From contig JANBPT010000031.1 in assembly GCA_027575765.1 (NCBI GenBank), positions 40,733-104,732 on the forward strand: a stretch of 64,000 nucleotides of DNA, given 5' to 3'. Made by a program: the position numbers and the translations under genes. The notes beneath the pieces are model-generated. The model worked only from the letters and a program-made list of their open reading frames with translations. It searched no databases and was not told the DNA's origin. Below, piece after piece: positions 11,513 through 22,493 of the stretch (position 1 is its first letter; each line of letters starts with the position of its first letter). The DNA is from Tieghemiomyces parasiticus (taxonomy: Eukaryota; Kickxellomycota; Dimargaritomycetes; Dimargaritales; Dimargaritaceae).

Positions 11513-14423
11513 ATCCTCTTCTTTCCCGTAGCTGATTGCCTCCTCAACTTTCTCAGCTATCATATCCTTTCACCACCACCCTCCTCGTTCTATTACATAC
11601 ATTCTACACTACCTAATATGCCACCGCATCAAACATGCGACGGTAATCACTTATTAAACTAAAGGCCCTTGACATTAGTAAATCCAGAATAGCTTGCGGA
11701 ATAGCGCATATGCACCCAGCAATATTGTTGGACTTCGTCATTAATAACAGGTCCAACCAGCCAATGGCTGGGAGGACCTCCTGGACGACAGCCAAGTGAC
11801 TCTTCGGTATTTTTCGTCAAGCCATAAAAAAACAAGGATCCATTCAGAGTAACTTTGCACCTAATTTATAAACTTTTTTTTATTTACAAAACATCGCATC
11901 AGGAAATGGTCGGCTGTCAAAATTACCGGGTTGGAATACAAGTCAGATGGAATGACGTTAGTGGGACTGTCAAGAACTCATTACAGGGGACGTCAAGACG
12001 TTTATAATTATACACCTCAGAAGTTTACTGAAGATTGGGTTTCAGCATTTTATCGGGTGTTTCACGTCCGACTAAGAAAGCCATGCATGTCAACAGATTT
12101 ATCATCACGGATGAGGGGTTTACAGTCTCGCGATAACCCAGGGGAATACCTACTCTACTTGTTGGGCGGACGTTTAATTTCGCGTGGGGATGGGATTAGG
12201 TAAATTAATGTATTAGTAAGAGTAGCTAAAGAAGAGGTGACGACGATACTCTCGTTCCGCCTCCAACCCGACCTTAAATGCCGGGGGTAATAGGGCCATT
12301 CCTTCCTTCCCACGCCTGTCGGCTTACCATGGTCGATATTATTTTTTAGGGCCATAGCCAAAAATTTTACTGGTAGACTTGAAGCGTCCGTAAAAGAAAA
12401 TTCCCATCCCGCCTACCAGCCTCACCCGTCAGAAAAAATATTCTGGAGTACCACTTCAGCGGCTTTCTATACCACCAGTGAGAAGAGGAGGGATAATTTC
12501 TCCCTTCCCCTACGACTGTTCACACGAAAATCCCAGTCACGTGGTTTTGGTCCGTCCCATTTGAAAACTCCACTGGCAATGTGTAGGCCACCAAGGGTTC
12601 AGGAGCCCCCTAGTCTGTACCACACGTGCTCTACGTTATTTTTGATTCTGTCTAGCCGTATTACATAATCTCTCAGGTACATATTAGCTCCTCATCAGGC
12701 TTGCAACTCAAGCACGGTATATCGCGGAAACGCGGCGTGTCCTCCCTGTTAGTCCAAACATAAAATAAAAATAGAACTAGCCAAGGGAAGGCCTGGGGTT
12801 AAAAACACAGCATCTGCGGAAGCATGAAAAGGATATAGGTCGCATGGTCGGAGAGGACGGCGTAGTTGTACAGAAAGGCGTTCGCCAAAGGGCGACTAGT
12901 GGCCAAATGCGAGTCCTGGTACTTGGATGTATTGACCACCTAAGATGTCCATGTTTTAGAAGGAACGATAGATCAGGACGGGAGGTGGGAGGGGGGCATT
13001 GCTTTTGAAGGGCAGTTGTCGGAAGACGGCGATTGATTAAAATGGGAAGGTATCCTTCCCAACTGCCCTGGGAGACATTAATAGATTGTTGATGTCAAGT
13101 GTGTGTAGCGGTCGACAGCCGAGTGCCCAGCTCAGCGAAACCACGCGACGGAAAAATTGAATGGTTCCTTCACCGCGACGCTCGGTATCTAGATTGAGGA
13201 ATCCAATACTCTACCCTCAACACCATATGACCAAGGATGGTGTAACTTTCCGAGCTACCATGGCTGGGCATGGGCAGCCAAAATAAACTGTAAGATTATA
13301 GCCAGGAAGTCAGTTGCAATACCGATGCGCAGTGAGGCAAGCAAAACATCGCACTACTGCACGACCAGCCTGCCTTAGTTTTCCAGGAGAGATTACCTCT
13401 CACCGATCAGGGCGGAAGGTTTCCTAGCGGATGCTCATTTACCCTTACATTGTGCCCACGATAAGATTAATTATCGTGACAGGATGTAGCCGTAGATCCG
13501 CCAAATCTTCCTATAGGCGTATCATTCTGAATATGAACTGCGTAGCCCATCAGCGTACCCTGGTGGATATATTGTCTACGGACCAGTTAATTTCCCGAGT
13601 CACTAGCGAGGTGGCCTCGTTGGCTTATATCCTGTTTAATAATCAACGGCCCAGTGCCTCCGTGTACTTCCATACCAAGCTTAGAAATGCATCAGTACCA
13701 CAGAGGGGGGGGAAGATTTGGTCATCGTTACTCCAAGACAAGGCGGTAGAAACATGACAGCGCCATAGAGGCAAGAAGGGAGCATAACGTTCCGCCCGAT
13801 TGGGTGTCTAACTTGGTTGTTGCAGGATTGGCGGTGCATCCGTAGGTAGAAATCGAGGAAGGAAGTAACAGCGTTGGTGCCCGATTGGAGTATAATTGCA
13901 GTCGGCCTGGTGGTTACATGGGGAAGGGCGAGTGGTCCCGTTTTCCTCTTCCGACCACGGCTTTCCAAGCACCTCCGTCCTGCCTGACAAGGGGGAACGG
14001 GCTGCTATGGCCCGTAAACCTCTGCATGATGTCGGCAGACTTCAATGATATGCGTGGAGTTAACATGTTTCGCCAATCTGATGGCCAGCTGCTACCGCAT
14101 GGTATCTGTTCGAATCGGTACGCTCGGGCATGTCATGGTGCATTGGCAGACGAATAGTTAATACCTGGCAACGTCCTTCCTCTAGATTGCCACCCTGACC
14201 ACCGATATTGACAGGCATGTCAGTCGGAAAGGGAAGGGTAATTCGATGGTTACTTTCTGTAGATATCAAGAGGTATGTAGGAAAGCCCACTGCACACTTC
14301 AAACAAGCGTCGGTGACCGGTCATATTTCTGGGGACTGACAAATTACGGTCAGAGGGATCTTTGCTGACCCCTAGCGGTGCCTATACCAACCAACCGATA
14401 GTTCCAATTGCGAAGCAGATGTG
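11513..14423. other. Intergenic, no gene recognised
   Basis: This sequence has near-balanced composition with only short frames (none above about 110 residues) and no recognisable motifs. AT-rich stretches lie at 11820-11900 and 12350-12440. Confidence 0.6.
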
Positions 14424-14432
14424 TATATAAAT
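14424..14432 (+). promoter_or_regulatory. TATA box, trihelix-like gene
   Basis: TATATAAAT lies about 125 bases before the preferred start at 14549 and 70 before the alternative in-frame ATG at 14495. Confidence 0.5.
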
Positions 14433-14548
14433 ATGGGAGTTTTCTGTCGTGTAGAGCGTCATGTGCATTGCCTTAGACATTTTACCGCACACCCATGCCA
14501 TCCCGTGGTTTGCTTACGCTCGCATTACTTTCCCCTCTCCCATCAAAC

Positions 14549-15541
14549 ATGTCCTATGACTATTACCAGAGCGGCACTGAAACCGGCCACGGATATCACT
14601 ACCTGGAATGTAGACCGTCAGTCGGACCGTCGGCTTCGCTGACCTCTCCAATTCCGGATTCCTCGTTCCGGTCTTTTCCCTATAGCGCACCCTATCACCC
14701 AGTCGATTTAAGTGGCCTTCCTTATCACCCACCCCCCCTTGGTTATACCCCCCATTACCCACCCGGCTCCAGTAGTAGCACCTCTTACCCCCGAGTCAAC
14801 CCTGCCATCAACTCCCAATCTGTCAGTCTTGAAGCATACTCTCTGAGCGCCAGTGCTGCTCGGAACGAGTCGCGTCTTAGAGCAACCTACGTGGCTACGT
14901 CCTACCCCTACGGCACTCAAGCGCAGCCTCCCATCTCTCCCCTGACGGATCGTTCCGCCCCACTTCAATCGGCCTCCCTCTATCATGACCAGTCGCATCA
15001 GGCGCAGTGCCAGCGGGGCCGTCACCGCCACTCTTCCAGTCTACAACAGGTCCAACCGGCTCGACAATCCCTCCGTCAGCCGGGCTTAGTCCCTCCACCG
15101 ACCGGGCTGGGTCGACGACCTCCACTGCCGCTAGCACCCCATGTTGAACCCGATCCACTTCGCTCGCCTAGACCAATTTTGCCAATCGGACTTCCAGATC
15201 CAGATGATATACCATCCATCCTTCAGTGGGTTGAAACGGCGCCCCAGAGCATGCTCTTGCAGCTGCCATACCTAGCTGAAGAGAAAATTGCTTTGCTTGA
15301 AAGTCGGGCAAACGCTAGGTGGCTCCCGGGTGAATACGGTGTCCTCCGGGCTCTGCAGAAACGGCTGAACATAATGTTTAAATGGTACCCCAAGAATGCC
15401 TCTGTATGGCGACACATTTCTGCTTGGATGGCCATCCATGGCATCTACAAAACCGGGCGGCAGTGTAGGAACAAGGTCAAGAATGAGGAGGCTCAGCAGC
15501 GTAGACTGACTTGTCGTAATGAGAAAGGTAGTCAGCAGTAG
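14549..15541 (+). CDS. Trihelix/Myb-like putative transcription factor
   Basis: A 330-residue intronless protein. Residues 1 to about 205 are rich in Ser, Pro, Tyr and His and look disordered (an activation-type region is possible). The last 110 residues hold a SANT/trihelix-like fold: RWLPGEYGVLRALQKRL matches the first helix and WRHISAWMAIHGIYKTGRQCRNKVKNE matches the W-I-M-G-RTGxQCxNKxKN signature of Myb/SANT-like DNA-binding domains. A nuclear DNA-binding role is inferred from this. I chose the ATG at 14549 because a CT-rich leader directly precedes it, as for other genes here; an in-frame ATG at 14495 would add 18 residues. Codon use is less GC-biased than the neighbours, which suggests a faster-evolving or accessory gene. 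Confidence 0.6.
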   Translation: MSYDYYQSGTETGHGYHYLECRPSVGPSASLTSPIPDSSFRSFPYSAPYHPVDLSGLPYHPPPLGYTPHYPPGSSSSTSYPRVNPAINSQSVSLEAYSLSASAARNESRLRATYVATSYPYGTQAQPPISPLTDRSAPLQSASLYHDQSHQAQCQRGRHRHSSSLQQVQPARQSLRQPGLVPPPTGLGRRPPLPLAPHVEPDPLRSPRPILPIGLPDPDDIPSILQWVETAPQSMLLQLPYLAEEKIALLESRANARWLPGEYGVLRALQKRLNIMFKWYPKNASVWRHISAWMAIHGIYKTGRQCRNKVKNEEAQQRRLTCRNEKGSQQ

Positions 15542-15942
15542 CATATTGTTAGGGTGATGGAAAGAATAGCCGCTATAGCAATATCCAAAAAAAGGTAAAA
15601 CTAAAACCCCAAACTATGCGGTTGGCAGGTGCCGGACTGCAATCAACTGGATGGTAACTCAAATAGTAATTAAAGGACCGGTTTTAGAAATGGCTTCACG
15701 CGTGGTTACGTGAAGCGGGTAGCTTACATGTAGAAAAGCTGGGCACAAGTAATTTTGATGAAGATTCAGACGCAGAAACATACCGGCTGAGGATGTGTTT
15801 ATAGGTACGCCTTAAAGCTCATAACTTCACAAAGATGAATAATGTTTATTTAGAATAATGGCCATCATTCTGAACATCTCAGAGAGCTCTATATATCCAG
15901 TTATTAAAGTAGGGTCTATAATAACTTGGCCGGTCCCAGTTG
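15542..15942. other. Intergenic; small hairpin
   Basis: AT-rich sequence downstream of the trihelix-like gene. At 15693-15716 an 8-bp perfect inverted repeat (gcttcacg / cgtgaagc, 8-base loop) could form a hairpin of unknown significance. Confidence 0.4.
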
Positions 15943-16270
15943 TCAGGCGGCTACGACCACCTCCAGTACGATGAGCTGCTTACCGCGTAGCGGGCGGTTC
16001 ATAACCCAGAAGAGCCAAAAGTTGCAGAGGGCTAGATCAGGAGGTCGGCAGGGAGGGACAGGAAGAAGTACGCCTGTGGTATCAGAAATGTAGGCACTGG
16101 TAGCTGTAGCGAGATGCGCTGGTGCATTGCTATGGTAGAGCCACAAGGGGGGGGGGCGTGACGGTCCAAGCTTCCGCGTGCCTATGCCCACGCCTGGAAC
16201 ATGAGTCTCAACCTACACTCTAGGTAGTGGTCGGCGGAGAACTTGACACCAGGGGGGGGGGCTTGCGAAA
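15943..16270 (-). mobile_element. Degraded mariner-type transposase fragment
   Basis: On the minus strand the frame at 16191-15943 reads YHSNAPAH, about 20 residues later PVPPCRPPDLALCNFWLF and then NRPLRGK. This is the catalytic core layout of Tc1/mariner transposases (HDNAPAH ... PPYSPDLAPCDFFLF ... LRG). Both expected acidic positions are altered: D to S in HDNAPAH and D to N in CDFF. A segment just upstream in another minus-strand frame (near 16263-16198, GVKFSADHYLE) resembles the preceding transposase region, implying a frameshift. The start of the element and its terminal repeats are not identifiable. It is an inactive relic. Confidence 0.7.
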
Positions 16271-17825
16271 GCGAGCCGGCCACTTGTTGACGGTGGTACA
16301 ACTAGTGGCAGCCAAGCTTAGCGTGGAAGTCGGTTCAGATATAATATAGCCTGCCTTGTGGGCCCTTGGATTTCAAAAATAAGTAAATGAGGGCCCGCGC
16401 ATCACGATTAATAAATTTTGACAGGTTGGAGAGTGAGGTTTCAGAAGTCGACATAATGATAAGGTAAACATGCTGATTGTGAAGTAAGCGATGATCCGAC
16501 TCTAATATAGCTTATGCCGTTCGATTATTCGCCTTAGACACTCCTAGGCTTCAAACTCGGTATCAATATTTGAGGCCTCCCGGCTCAAGACCACAGCCTT
16601 CAACAAAGCGCGGCTGTCCAGATGGTATCCCTTTGACTGGACTTTTAACACGGACGACCGCAACTCCGCGGTTCGGAAGACGACGGCCTTTTGGCTTTGG
16701 AGTCGAACTCGATTGGGACTTAGGTCCTTCCCACTACGGAGGAGGAACCAGAACCGTGCCCGTCGACTATACCGAACGGGGTGTCATTATCCGCCCGTGT
16801 AAATACGTGAAACGGATGATATGTACATTGGTGTATACTCGTTAGGTGTGCAATAAGTTGCCCTTTTCACCTCCATCTACTCGCCATTCTACCTTCTGTT
16901 GGTCTTCATTTCCTCCGAATCCCGCCTTTGGGCCGTACGTTCCCGTTACAATACCATCGTCGGTGTCCTTAGTTAGACGCCCCTCACTTGCGTCGTCTCT
17001 CTCTCTCGCTCTTGACATTATCTGCTATTTCCCCCTCCCACCTTAGAGAGAGGTCATGTAAAAAACATAATGGGTCATTGCTGTATATGAAAATCAAGCC
17101 CCTCTCATGTAACCCTGGCCTTCCAATGCAAAGGACTATTCGACAGGGAAATGTCTGCCCTAGTATTAGCCAGAACTATAAAAGCCGTACGGCGAACTAG
17201 GCAGTTTGGGTAGTTATGCCACCGTGTGTTGCGTAAGCTTGTAATCGGAGGTTTGACGGAATAGCGTGACCCACGGGTATTCTATGGAATAACAAGACCC
17301 ATTCCCAGCTCATAGCCAGTCCTGTGGGTGTAGCTACACCATTGCTCTGGGGGGCATCGATTCGCTTCAAGTCTTTAGGGGGTCTCTGCCGTCGGCGACC
17401 GTTTGGCAAGTAGGGTTAACAGATGGGTTTTGTGGGACGGGTTGTGGGGTGCGTTGGACCCGTAGGACCCATTGTGGCAAATGGCCTGCCCCCTTCCCCT
17501 CCTTTCTAACAGTGCAAGGGCCCTTAACCCGTGCCTATTGTTCGAGGACATGGGCGTCGAACGATGGGCGGACGTGGGTCGCTCGAGCAAGCTCTAGTTT
17601 GTCGGTCCCGATGCGGCCCACACATGCCCCGACAGCTCTCCAAACGGCCTGATTACGCACAGTTGCAGACTTACTCGAGCGCATCTACGTCACTTTTTAT
17701 TTTCATTTTTCCTACCTTTAGCCTCGCGTTCTCCGCCCTTTCCGCCACTTCACTCGTAACGCTACTACGGCATCTCCCATTCCCAGTCCTGCATCTTGCC
17801 CCTACCACATCGCCATTCACCTAGT
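16271..17825. other. Intergenic, no gene recognised
   Basis: Only short frames. A CT-rich block (16850-17040) resembles the promoters of real genes but leads into no convincing reading frame. Pyrimidine-rich sequence at 17690-17825 is the leader of the next gene and contains no ATG before 17826. Confidence 0.5.
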
Positions 17826-18482
17826 ATGACCACGCCGAGGAAGCGCACCACCGGTACCAATGCCGAGCTGGCCCCCGATGGCAAATTTGAAGAAATCGAC
17901 GATATCCCCGACGACGAAAAACTCCGCATCTTGGAACAGACGGGGCTACTCTCGCAGCTACCCCCGTCAGGCAAGGGCAAGCCCCAGTCAGCGGGGCCCA
18001 AGATCATCAATGCCGCCGATTTGCCCACGGAACTCGCCAAGGAGGCCGATGAGGACCCGCTACGCGACGCCCCGCCGCTGCTCATGGCCTTGCTCTACAG
18101 TCTCCCAGCCGCCTTCATCTTTTTTACCTTTGAGATTCTGGTGCAGCAGCAGTATGGCGTAGAATGGTCGCTTGTCGAGGCGCTGGTCAAAGCGGTCAAG
18201 GCCTATCCGGTGCTCCTGACCTACATTTACCTGACCCAGCGGTACCAGACGCAGACCTGGTTGCAAGTTGCCCAGTGGGCCGTGTCGACCGCCGCCGGTA
18301 GTTACTTTATCCACCTCAACCTCACTGCCCCGGCCATAGGGATCATGCAGCGTTCCCCGGGCCTCATGACCATCTGGATTTACGGTATCTTTGTTTCGAG
18401 CAATAAGCTGATGGTTGCCAACTTGCTCATTGTCGCCGCCTTGTACCGTTTTGACATTTGGAAAATGTCACCGGGCCGCTAG
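17826..18482 (+). CDS. Four-helix membrane protein, uncharacterised
   Basis: A 218-residue intronless protein. The acidic N-terminus (about 85 residues, including IDDIPDDEKLRILEQTGLL) is followed by about four hydrophobic helices: LLMALLYSLPAAFIFFTFEI, the PVLLTYIYL region, the LQVAQWAVSTAAGSYFIHL region and the long C-terminal WIYGIFVSSNKLMVANLLIV stretch. It resembles a conserved fungal family of small membrane proteins that I recall as DUF7719; that name is tentative and no function is known to me. The start is the first ATG of the frame; upstream codons only give a TTG. The terminal KMSPGR shows no ER-retrieval signal. Confidence 0.7.
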   Translation: MTTPRKRTTGTNAELAPDGKFEEIDDIPDDEKLRILEQTGLLSQLPPSGKGKPQSAGPKIINAADLPTELAKEADEDPLRDAPPLLMALLYSLPAAFIFFTFEILVQQQYGVEWSLVEALVKAVKAYPVLLTYIYLTQRYQTQTWLQVAQWAVSTAAGSYFIHLNLTAPAIGIMQRSPGLMTIWIYGIFVSSNKLMVANLLIVAALYRFDIWKMSPGR

Positions 18483-20686
18483 GCCCTGACGGCGCGGCGG
18501 TATTCTGTACTTGTTCAACCTGGCGGCTCTTCGATCCCCTTCCGCACAGCTCTTGTGTGAGGAGGTACGTCAGGCAACTCCTTTCTTTCGGTGTCTTGCC
18601 TCAGTGACGAGTGCTGCCATATCCCGCGGGACCTATTTTTTATTTCTTCACCCGTTCACTTCCGGTGCTCTGCTCCTTTCATCTCAACTGTTTTAATTAT
18701 TTTTCGGCCTAAGTTGGCCTTCCGAATGATTGAACAATGCATCTATCCCCACAATAGCACTGTGCTTTTGTCCTTCCGTATCTTATATATTGGACCTGTG
18801 GAGTTTGGTTCTCAAGTAATACCTCAGCCTGCAGTTCCTTCTCTCTGTGTCCTGGTTTCACACTCCATCTAATCCTGTCGGATCAACAGGGGCGTACAGG
18901 CATCGTCTCCCATCGATGGGATACTTCAAAATGAAAACAGTTCACTAGGGATATCACTTGGCCCCCTCTGTATACTTTGGCGATAACCTGTCACCGATGG
19001 GTATCTGTGCCAGATCCGCAGGAGCACCTGAGACAGTGGTTAAGGAAACCAGACGGTAGTCGGAAACCAAGACAAATCAATATTTCCCAATTTGGTCTGC
19101 CTCACCATCGCTCCGACAAGTTGACGTATTGCCCCATACGAACAGGCTCCACACTTCCAATTACATCCCTTCTGGTTAGTCTTGGTAATTCACGCAGCTA
19201 AACTTGTCTCCGTCCCCTCCAGTGAACACTCTGACCTTTGCACCCTACTACCCCTTGGTCGCCTGGTTGGCCATTAACGCGGCATGTTGAATGAAGGCCA
19301 TAGCGTGGGGTTTGGGCGAGAATGAGATTTTGCACCCTACTCACCTGGCAACCCCAACCCTAACAACCCATTGTTCGCGGCAGCCGCTCACAGCTCTAGC
19401 TCGGATATCGATATAGATATTTATGTATAAAGCATGCTGTGGCCGCTTTTTCCTTCTGGCTCGGCCCTATCACAGCAAATTGGATCGTGGTGATTAGTCG
19501 TTCCTATTATTCGAGCTGCCTTCACAGGAGCGAATACCGTTGTATCCCTACGGTTACGTGAAGGAAATACGGTATGTGGCGCACCCTAAACTACTGATCC
19601 GGTCAGTTGTGGCATCTCCACCTCATCCTCTTCCTTATTAACTCATTCCCATATCCGATATCCCTTTGTAATGATGCTGACCTTCTTGGTCTGTTGGCCG
19701 ATGCCTTCTTCTTGACAGATATCTCCGCCTCTATTCTTTTAAGGCTTGCCTTTCATCCATATTATTTATTTTAACTGATGCGGCAGCTTGGTAGCTGTCT
19801 TCATATTCCGCCTGGACACCAGCCCTGTCTCGCACTGTCGTCCTTTGGGTTCCCTCCTGACCCAAGAGGTAGCCGCTACGAAGGATGCGAGACTTCCTCC
19901 CAGTATACAAGACCCTCGGGGATTGCTACTCAATAAACAGCGTCTATCACATAGCCACACAACCCCCTCCTAACATGATCCGTTTTTAGCAAGTCTTGGT
20001 GCTCCTTGGTCTTCAGTTTGTTGGATATTAGCCTTTAGTTTTCCTCTAAGGTATTCCCCCTACGACAGTATGCGGTGTACCTTATCACCGCCTGCTCGTC
20101 GCAGACTTTCCCAGCGGTGCGCAGGGTGTGTACATGTGTAACGACCGCTTTGGCCCATCGGGGCGCTGATTCGAGGACTGGGGATAGGTGTGACCCATCG
20201 GTAACCATGCCAGACCCTATCCCTATGGTCACCTCCCTCACCTCTCCCCCGTCGCTTTAGAGTAGATTCGGCCCTCAGGCCGGGTACGCAAGCGGGTGGG
20301 TTTGTTATACAGCCTGCACTCCCTCCCTCACCTTTCTCGTCTCCGGTATCCACGGGGCTCCGTCCTGCCACTATACACTCGCTAGTGACACCTTCGTGCC
20401 GGCCGTTTTTTTTACCGCAAGATTTCACCGCTAAACATACCGACATCACTCTCATATCCGCCCTGTGCATGTCACTACAGTGCTAGCATCACCATCGCGG
20501 TTCCGGTGTACCCGAATAGCCCGCCTCGCCCCCCCCCCAAATGCCATAAATAGAAGTTTGCCGACTAACGTCTCCGCTCTTCATTTCGTTTATTTTTCTT
20601 CCCCTTTTTTTGATCAATATTGCGCACCGTAGGTTTTGGGCCGCCTTTGTTGTCAAACCACCGTTGCCCTGCCTTAACGTAGCCTC
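18483..20686. other. Intergenic, no gene recognised
   Basis: Mostly pyrimidine-rich on the + strand. A 136-codon frame on the minus strand (20060-20470) has no recognisable motif and looks like a by-product of that skew. A 10-C run lies at 20529-20538. Confidence 0.5.
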
Positions 20687-20696
20687 TATATAAAAG
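20687..20696 (+). promoter_or_regulatory. TATA box of first MINPP gene
   Basis: TATATAAAAG about 190 bases before the start codon, in a CT-rich promoter. Confidence 0.5.
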
Positions 20697-20877
20697 CGCG
20701 CTATACTCTGGTATTTTTTCTCCTCGTATATCTCCATTTCCCTGTATAATAGATACGTCCACAGCGGGACTGGGCTTTGAAACTTTCCTACCCATACGCA
20801 TTGGCTCCTATAAACTCTCCCGTCAGCTTTAAGATATACATTTGGTTCACTCTCCCTTTTCCCCTACCCTCTAAACC

Positions 20878-22461
20878 ATGCGCACTTTATTTCTAGGCCT
20901 ACTCGTGGTCCTCTTCAGGGTCGCTCTACCATTATCGATTGGAACGGATCAAGCCAGAAACCTGGTTCAGGTAGGGTATCCTAGAAGGCACGCCAATACT
21001 CGCACACCCTACCTATACCGCGGCAACGATAACCCTTCGGCCAGTCTGGCGTCGCCGACGGTCGACGGTTATGTCCAGTTAGGCGCCTACGTCGTTTTCC
21101 GCCACGGCTCACGGAATCCAAAGGCCAATACAGCGGCCAAGGTCCATCAGACTATTGACCGCTGGCGGGTATTCCTCAATAATGCCGTCCATCCGGTGAC
21201 CAAACACCGCCTCCAGTACTACCATAACCGCGCCAATTACCCCGTATCAGCTCGCCACAACCTTCTGAACCTCATGGGGGCCTGGGAAATGGCCGGCCTG
21301 GCTTCCCGGTACAGAGAGCAGATTCTGTCAAGAGCTGGGGACCGGAACCCTGCCACGGCGCGCCCGCTTGATGAGGCCAACCTGGCTGACCGGTGGGAGT
21401 TCGTCCATAGCGGCACGGACCGTACCGAAGAATCGGCCCAGGTATTCAAGACCGTATTTCTGTACGGCCCGGGCCGATATTCCGGCACCCTCTCAACACC
21501 ACCTCTTTCGATCGGTGAAGGTAGCAACGACGACAGTTGCCCACCTTTGAACAATCCCGAATTGCCGTCTAAAGGGGAAGGCGAAACATTCGACATGCAT
21601 CTTGAGCGCGGGGAAAGAGGCGAGGTTGATGCGCGAACGGACGCACTGGTCCGTATGTTAAAGCCCTACGCAGCCAGCCAGCAATGGATAAACTACGTAC
21701 TGGCCAAGCCGACGGAGGACTGGCTCGCTGAGCGTCGTGCACCCATCGATACGCTCCTACGTACGTCGTTCGAACCCATGCTGCGCGAACTGGGTATGGA
21801 CCCCCTCACGTTCGACGTGACCCGGGACCTGATTCCGCTCTATGATCTCTGCAGTTTCGAGTTAGCAACCGCTGGGCCCAGACCAGACTCGTGCCTTCTG
21901 TTTAGCGATCGGGACCTGCTCTACCTCGAGTACCGCGACGATCTGGAGAACTACGTGTACTACGGGCCTGGCTGTTTAGGGCTTGGTCCGTCGGCGTATC
22001 CGGCACTTAACCAACATTTGGCCTATCCGCTGCTCGAAGATATCGAAACGGCAATGGCCGAGCTCATCCGGATCGACCAGCAGGGGTCCGCTTCGACCAC
22101 GGCGACCAGTATTCCTCAGGGGAAGTTTTATTTTTCGCACGCCCGACTCATTCTACTCCTCGGGACTCTCCTTGACCTCTATCGGGACGACGAGGTTTTT
22201 AACAAGATCATGCCCACGGAAACCGAGATTTTGAATCGTCGGTTCTCCACCTCAGCCCTCGCACCCATGGCGGCCAACCTGGGCTTCGAACTCTGGCGCC
22301 ACCCGTCTTCATCTGACTACTATGTCCGAGTAACTCACAATGAGCGGACCGTGGTGCCGAATTTCCCCGCCTGTTCTCCAGCCACCGGTCTCTGTCAGTA
22401 CAGAGCTTTCTTTGATCAAATTCGATCGCTCTACGGCGCAGACAACGATCGCTACTTTTAG
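20878..22461 (+). CDS. Secreted MINPP-family histidine phosphatase, copy 1
   Basis: A 527-residue intronless protein with a signal peptide (MRTLFLGLLVVLFRVALPLS). It is a branch-2 histidine phosphatase of the multiple inositol polyphosphate phosphatase type: the catalytic motif FRHGSRNP (R75, H76, R79) supplies the nucleophilic His, and YDLCSFELA, LLYLEYRDDLENYVYYGPG and MAANLGFELW follow in the family order. These enzymes remove phosphates from phytate and lower inositol phosphates in the secretory pathway or outside the cell. The position that is HAE in typical MINPP, where Glu is the proton donor, reads HAR (H421-A422-R423). A paralogue with the same change lies about 3.5 kb downstream. 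Activity and substrate may therefore differ from the standard enzyme. Confidence 0.85.
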   Translation: MRTLFLGLLVVLFRVALPLSIGTDQARNLVQVGYPRRHANTRTPYLYRGNDNPSASLASPTVDGYVQLGAYVVFRHGSRNPKANTAAKVHQTIDRWRVFLNNAVHPVTKHRLQYYHNRANYPVSARHNLLNLMGAWEMAGLASRYREQILSRAGDRNPATARPLDEANLADRWEFVHSGTDRTEESAQVFKTVFLYGPGRYSGTLSTPPLSIGEGSNDDSCPPLNNPELPSKGEGETFDMHLERGERGEVDARTDALVRMLKPYAASQQWINYVLAKPTEDWLAERRAPIDTLLRTSFEPMLRELGMDPLTFDVTRDLIPLYDLCSFELATAGPRPDSCLLFSDRDLLYLEYRDDLENYVYYGPGCLGLGPSAYPALNQHLAYPLLEDIETAMAELIRIDQQGSASTTATSIPQGKFYFSHARLILLLGTLLDLYRDDEVFNKIMPTETEILNRRFSTSALAPMAANLGFELWRHPSSSDYYVRVTHNERTVVPNFPACSPATGLCQYRAFFDQIRSLYGADNDRYF

Positions 22462-22487
22462 AAAAGGCCTTGATTACCGAAGAGCAA

Positions 22488-22493
22488 AATAAA
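22488..22493 (+). terminator. AATAAA polyadenylation signal, MINPP copy 1
   Basis: AATAAA 27 bases after the stop codon. Confidence 0.5.
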
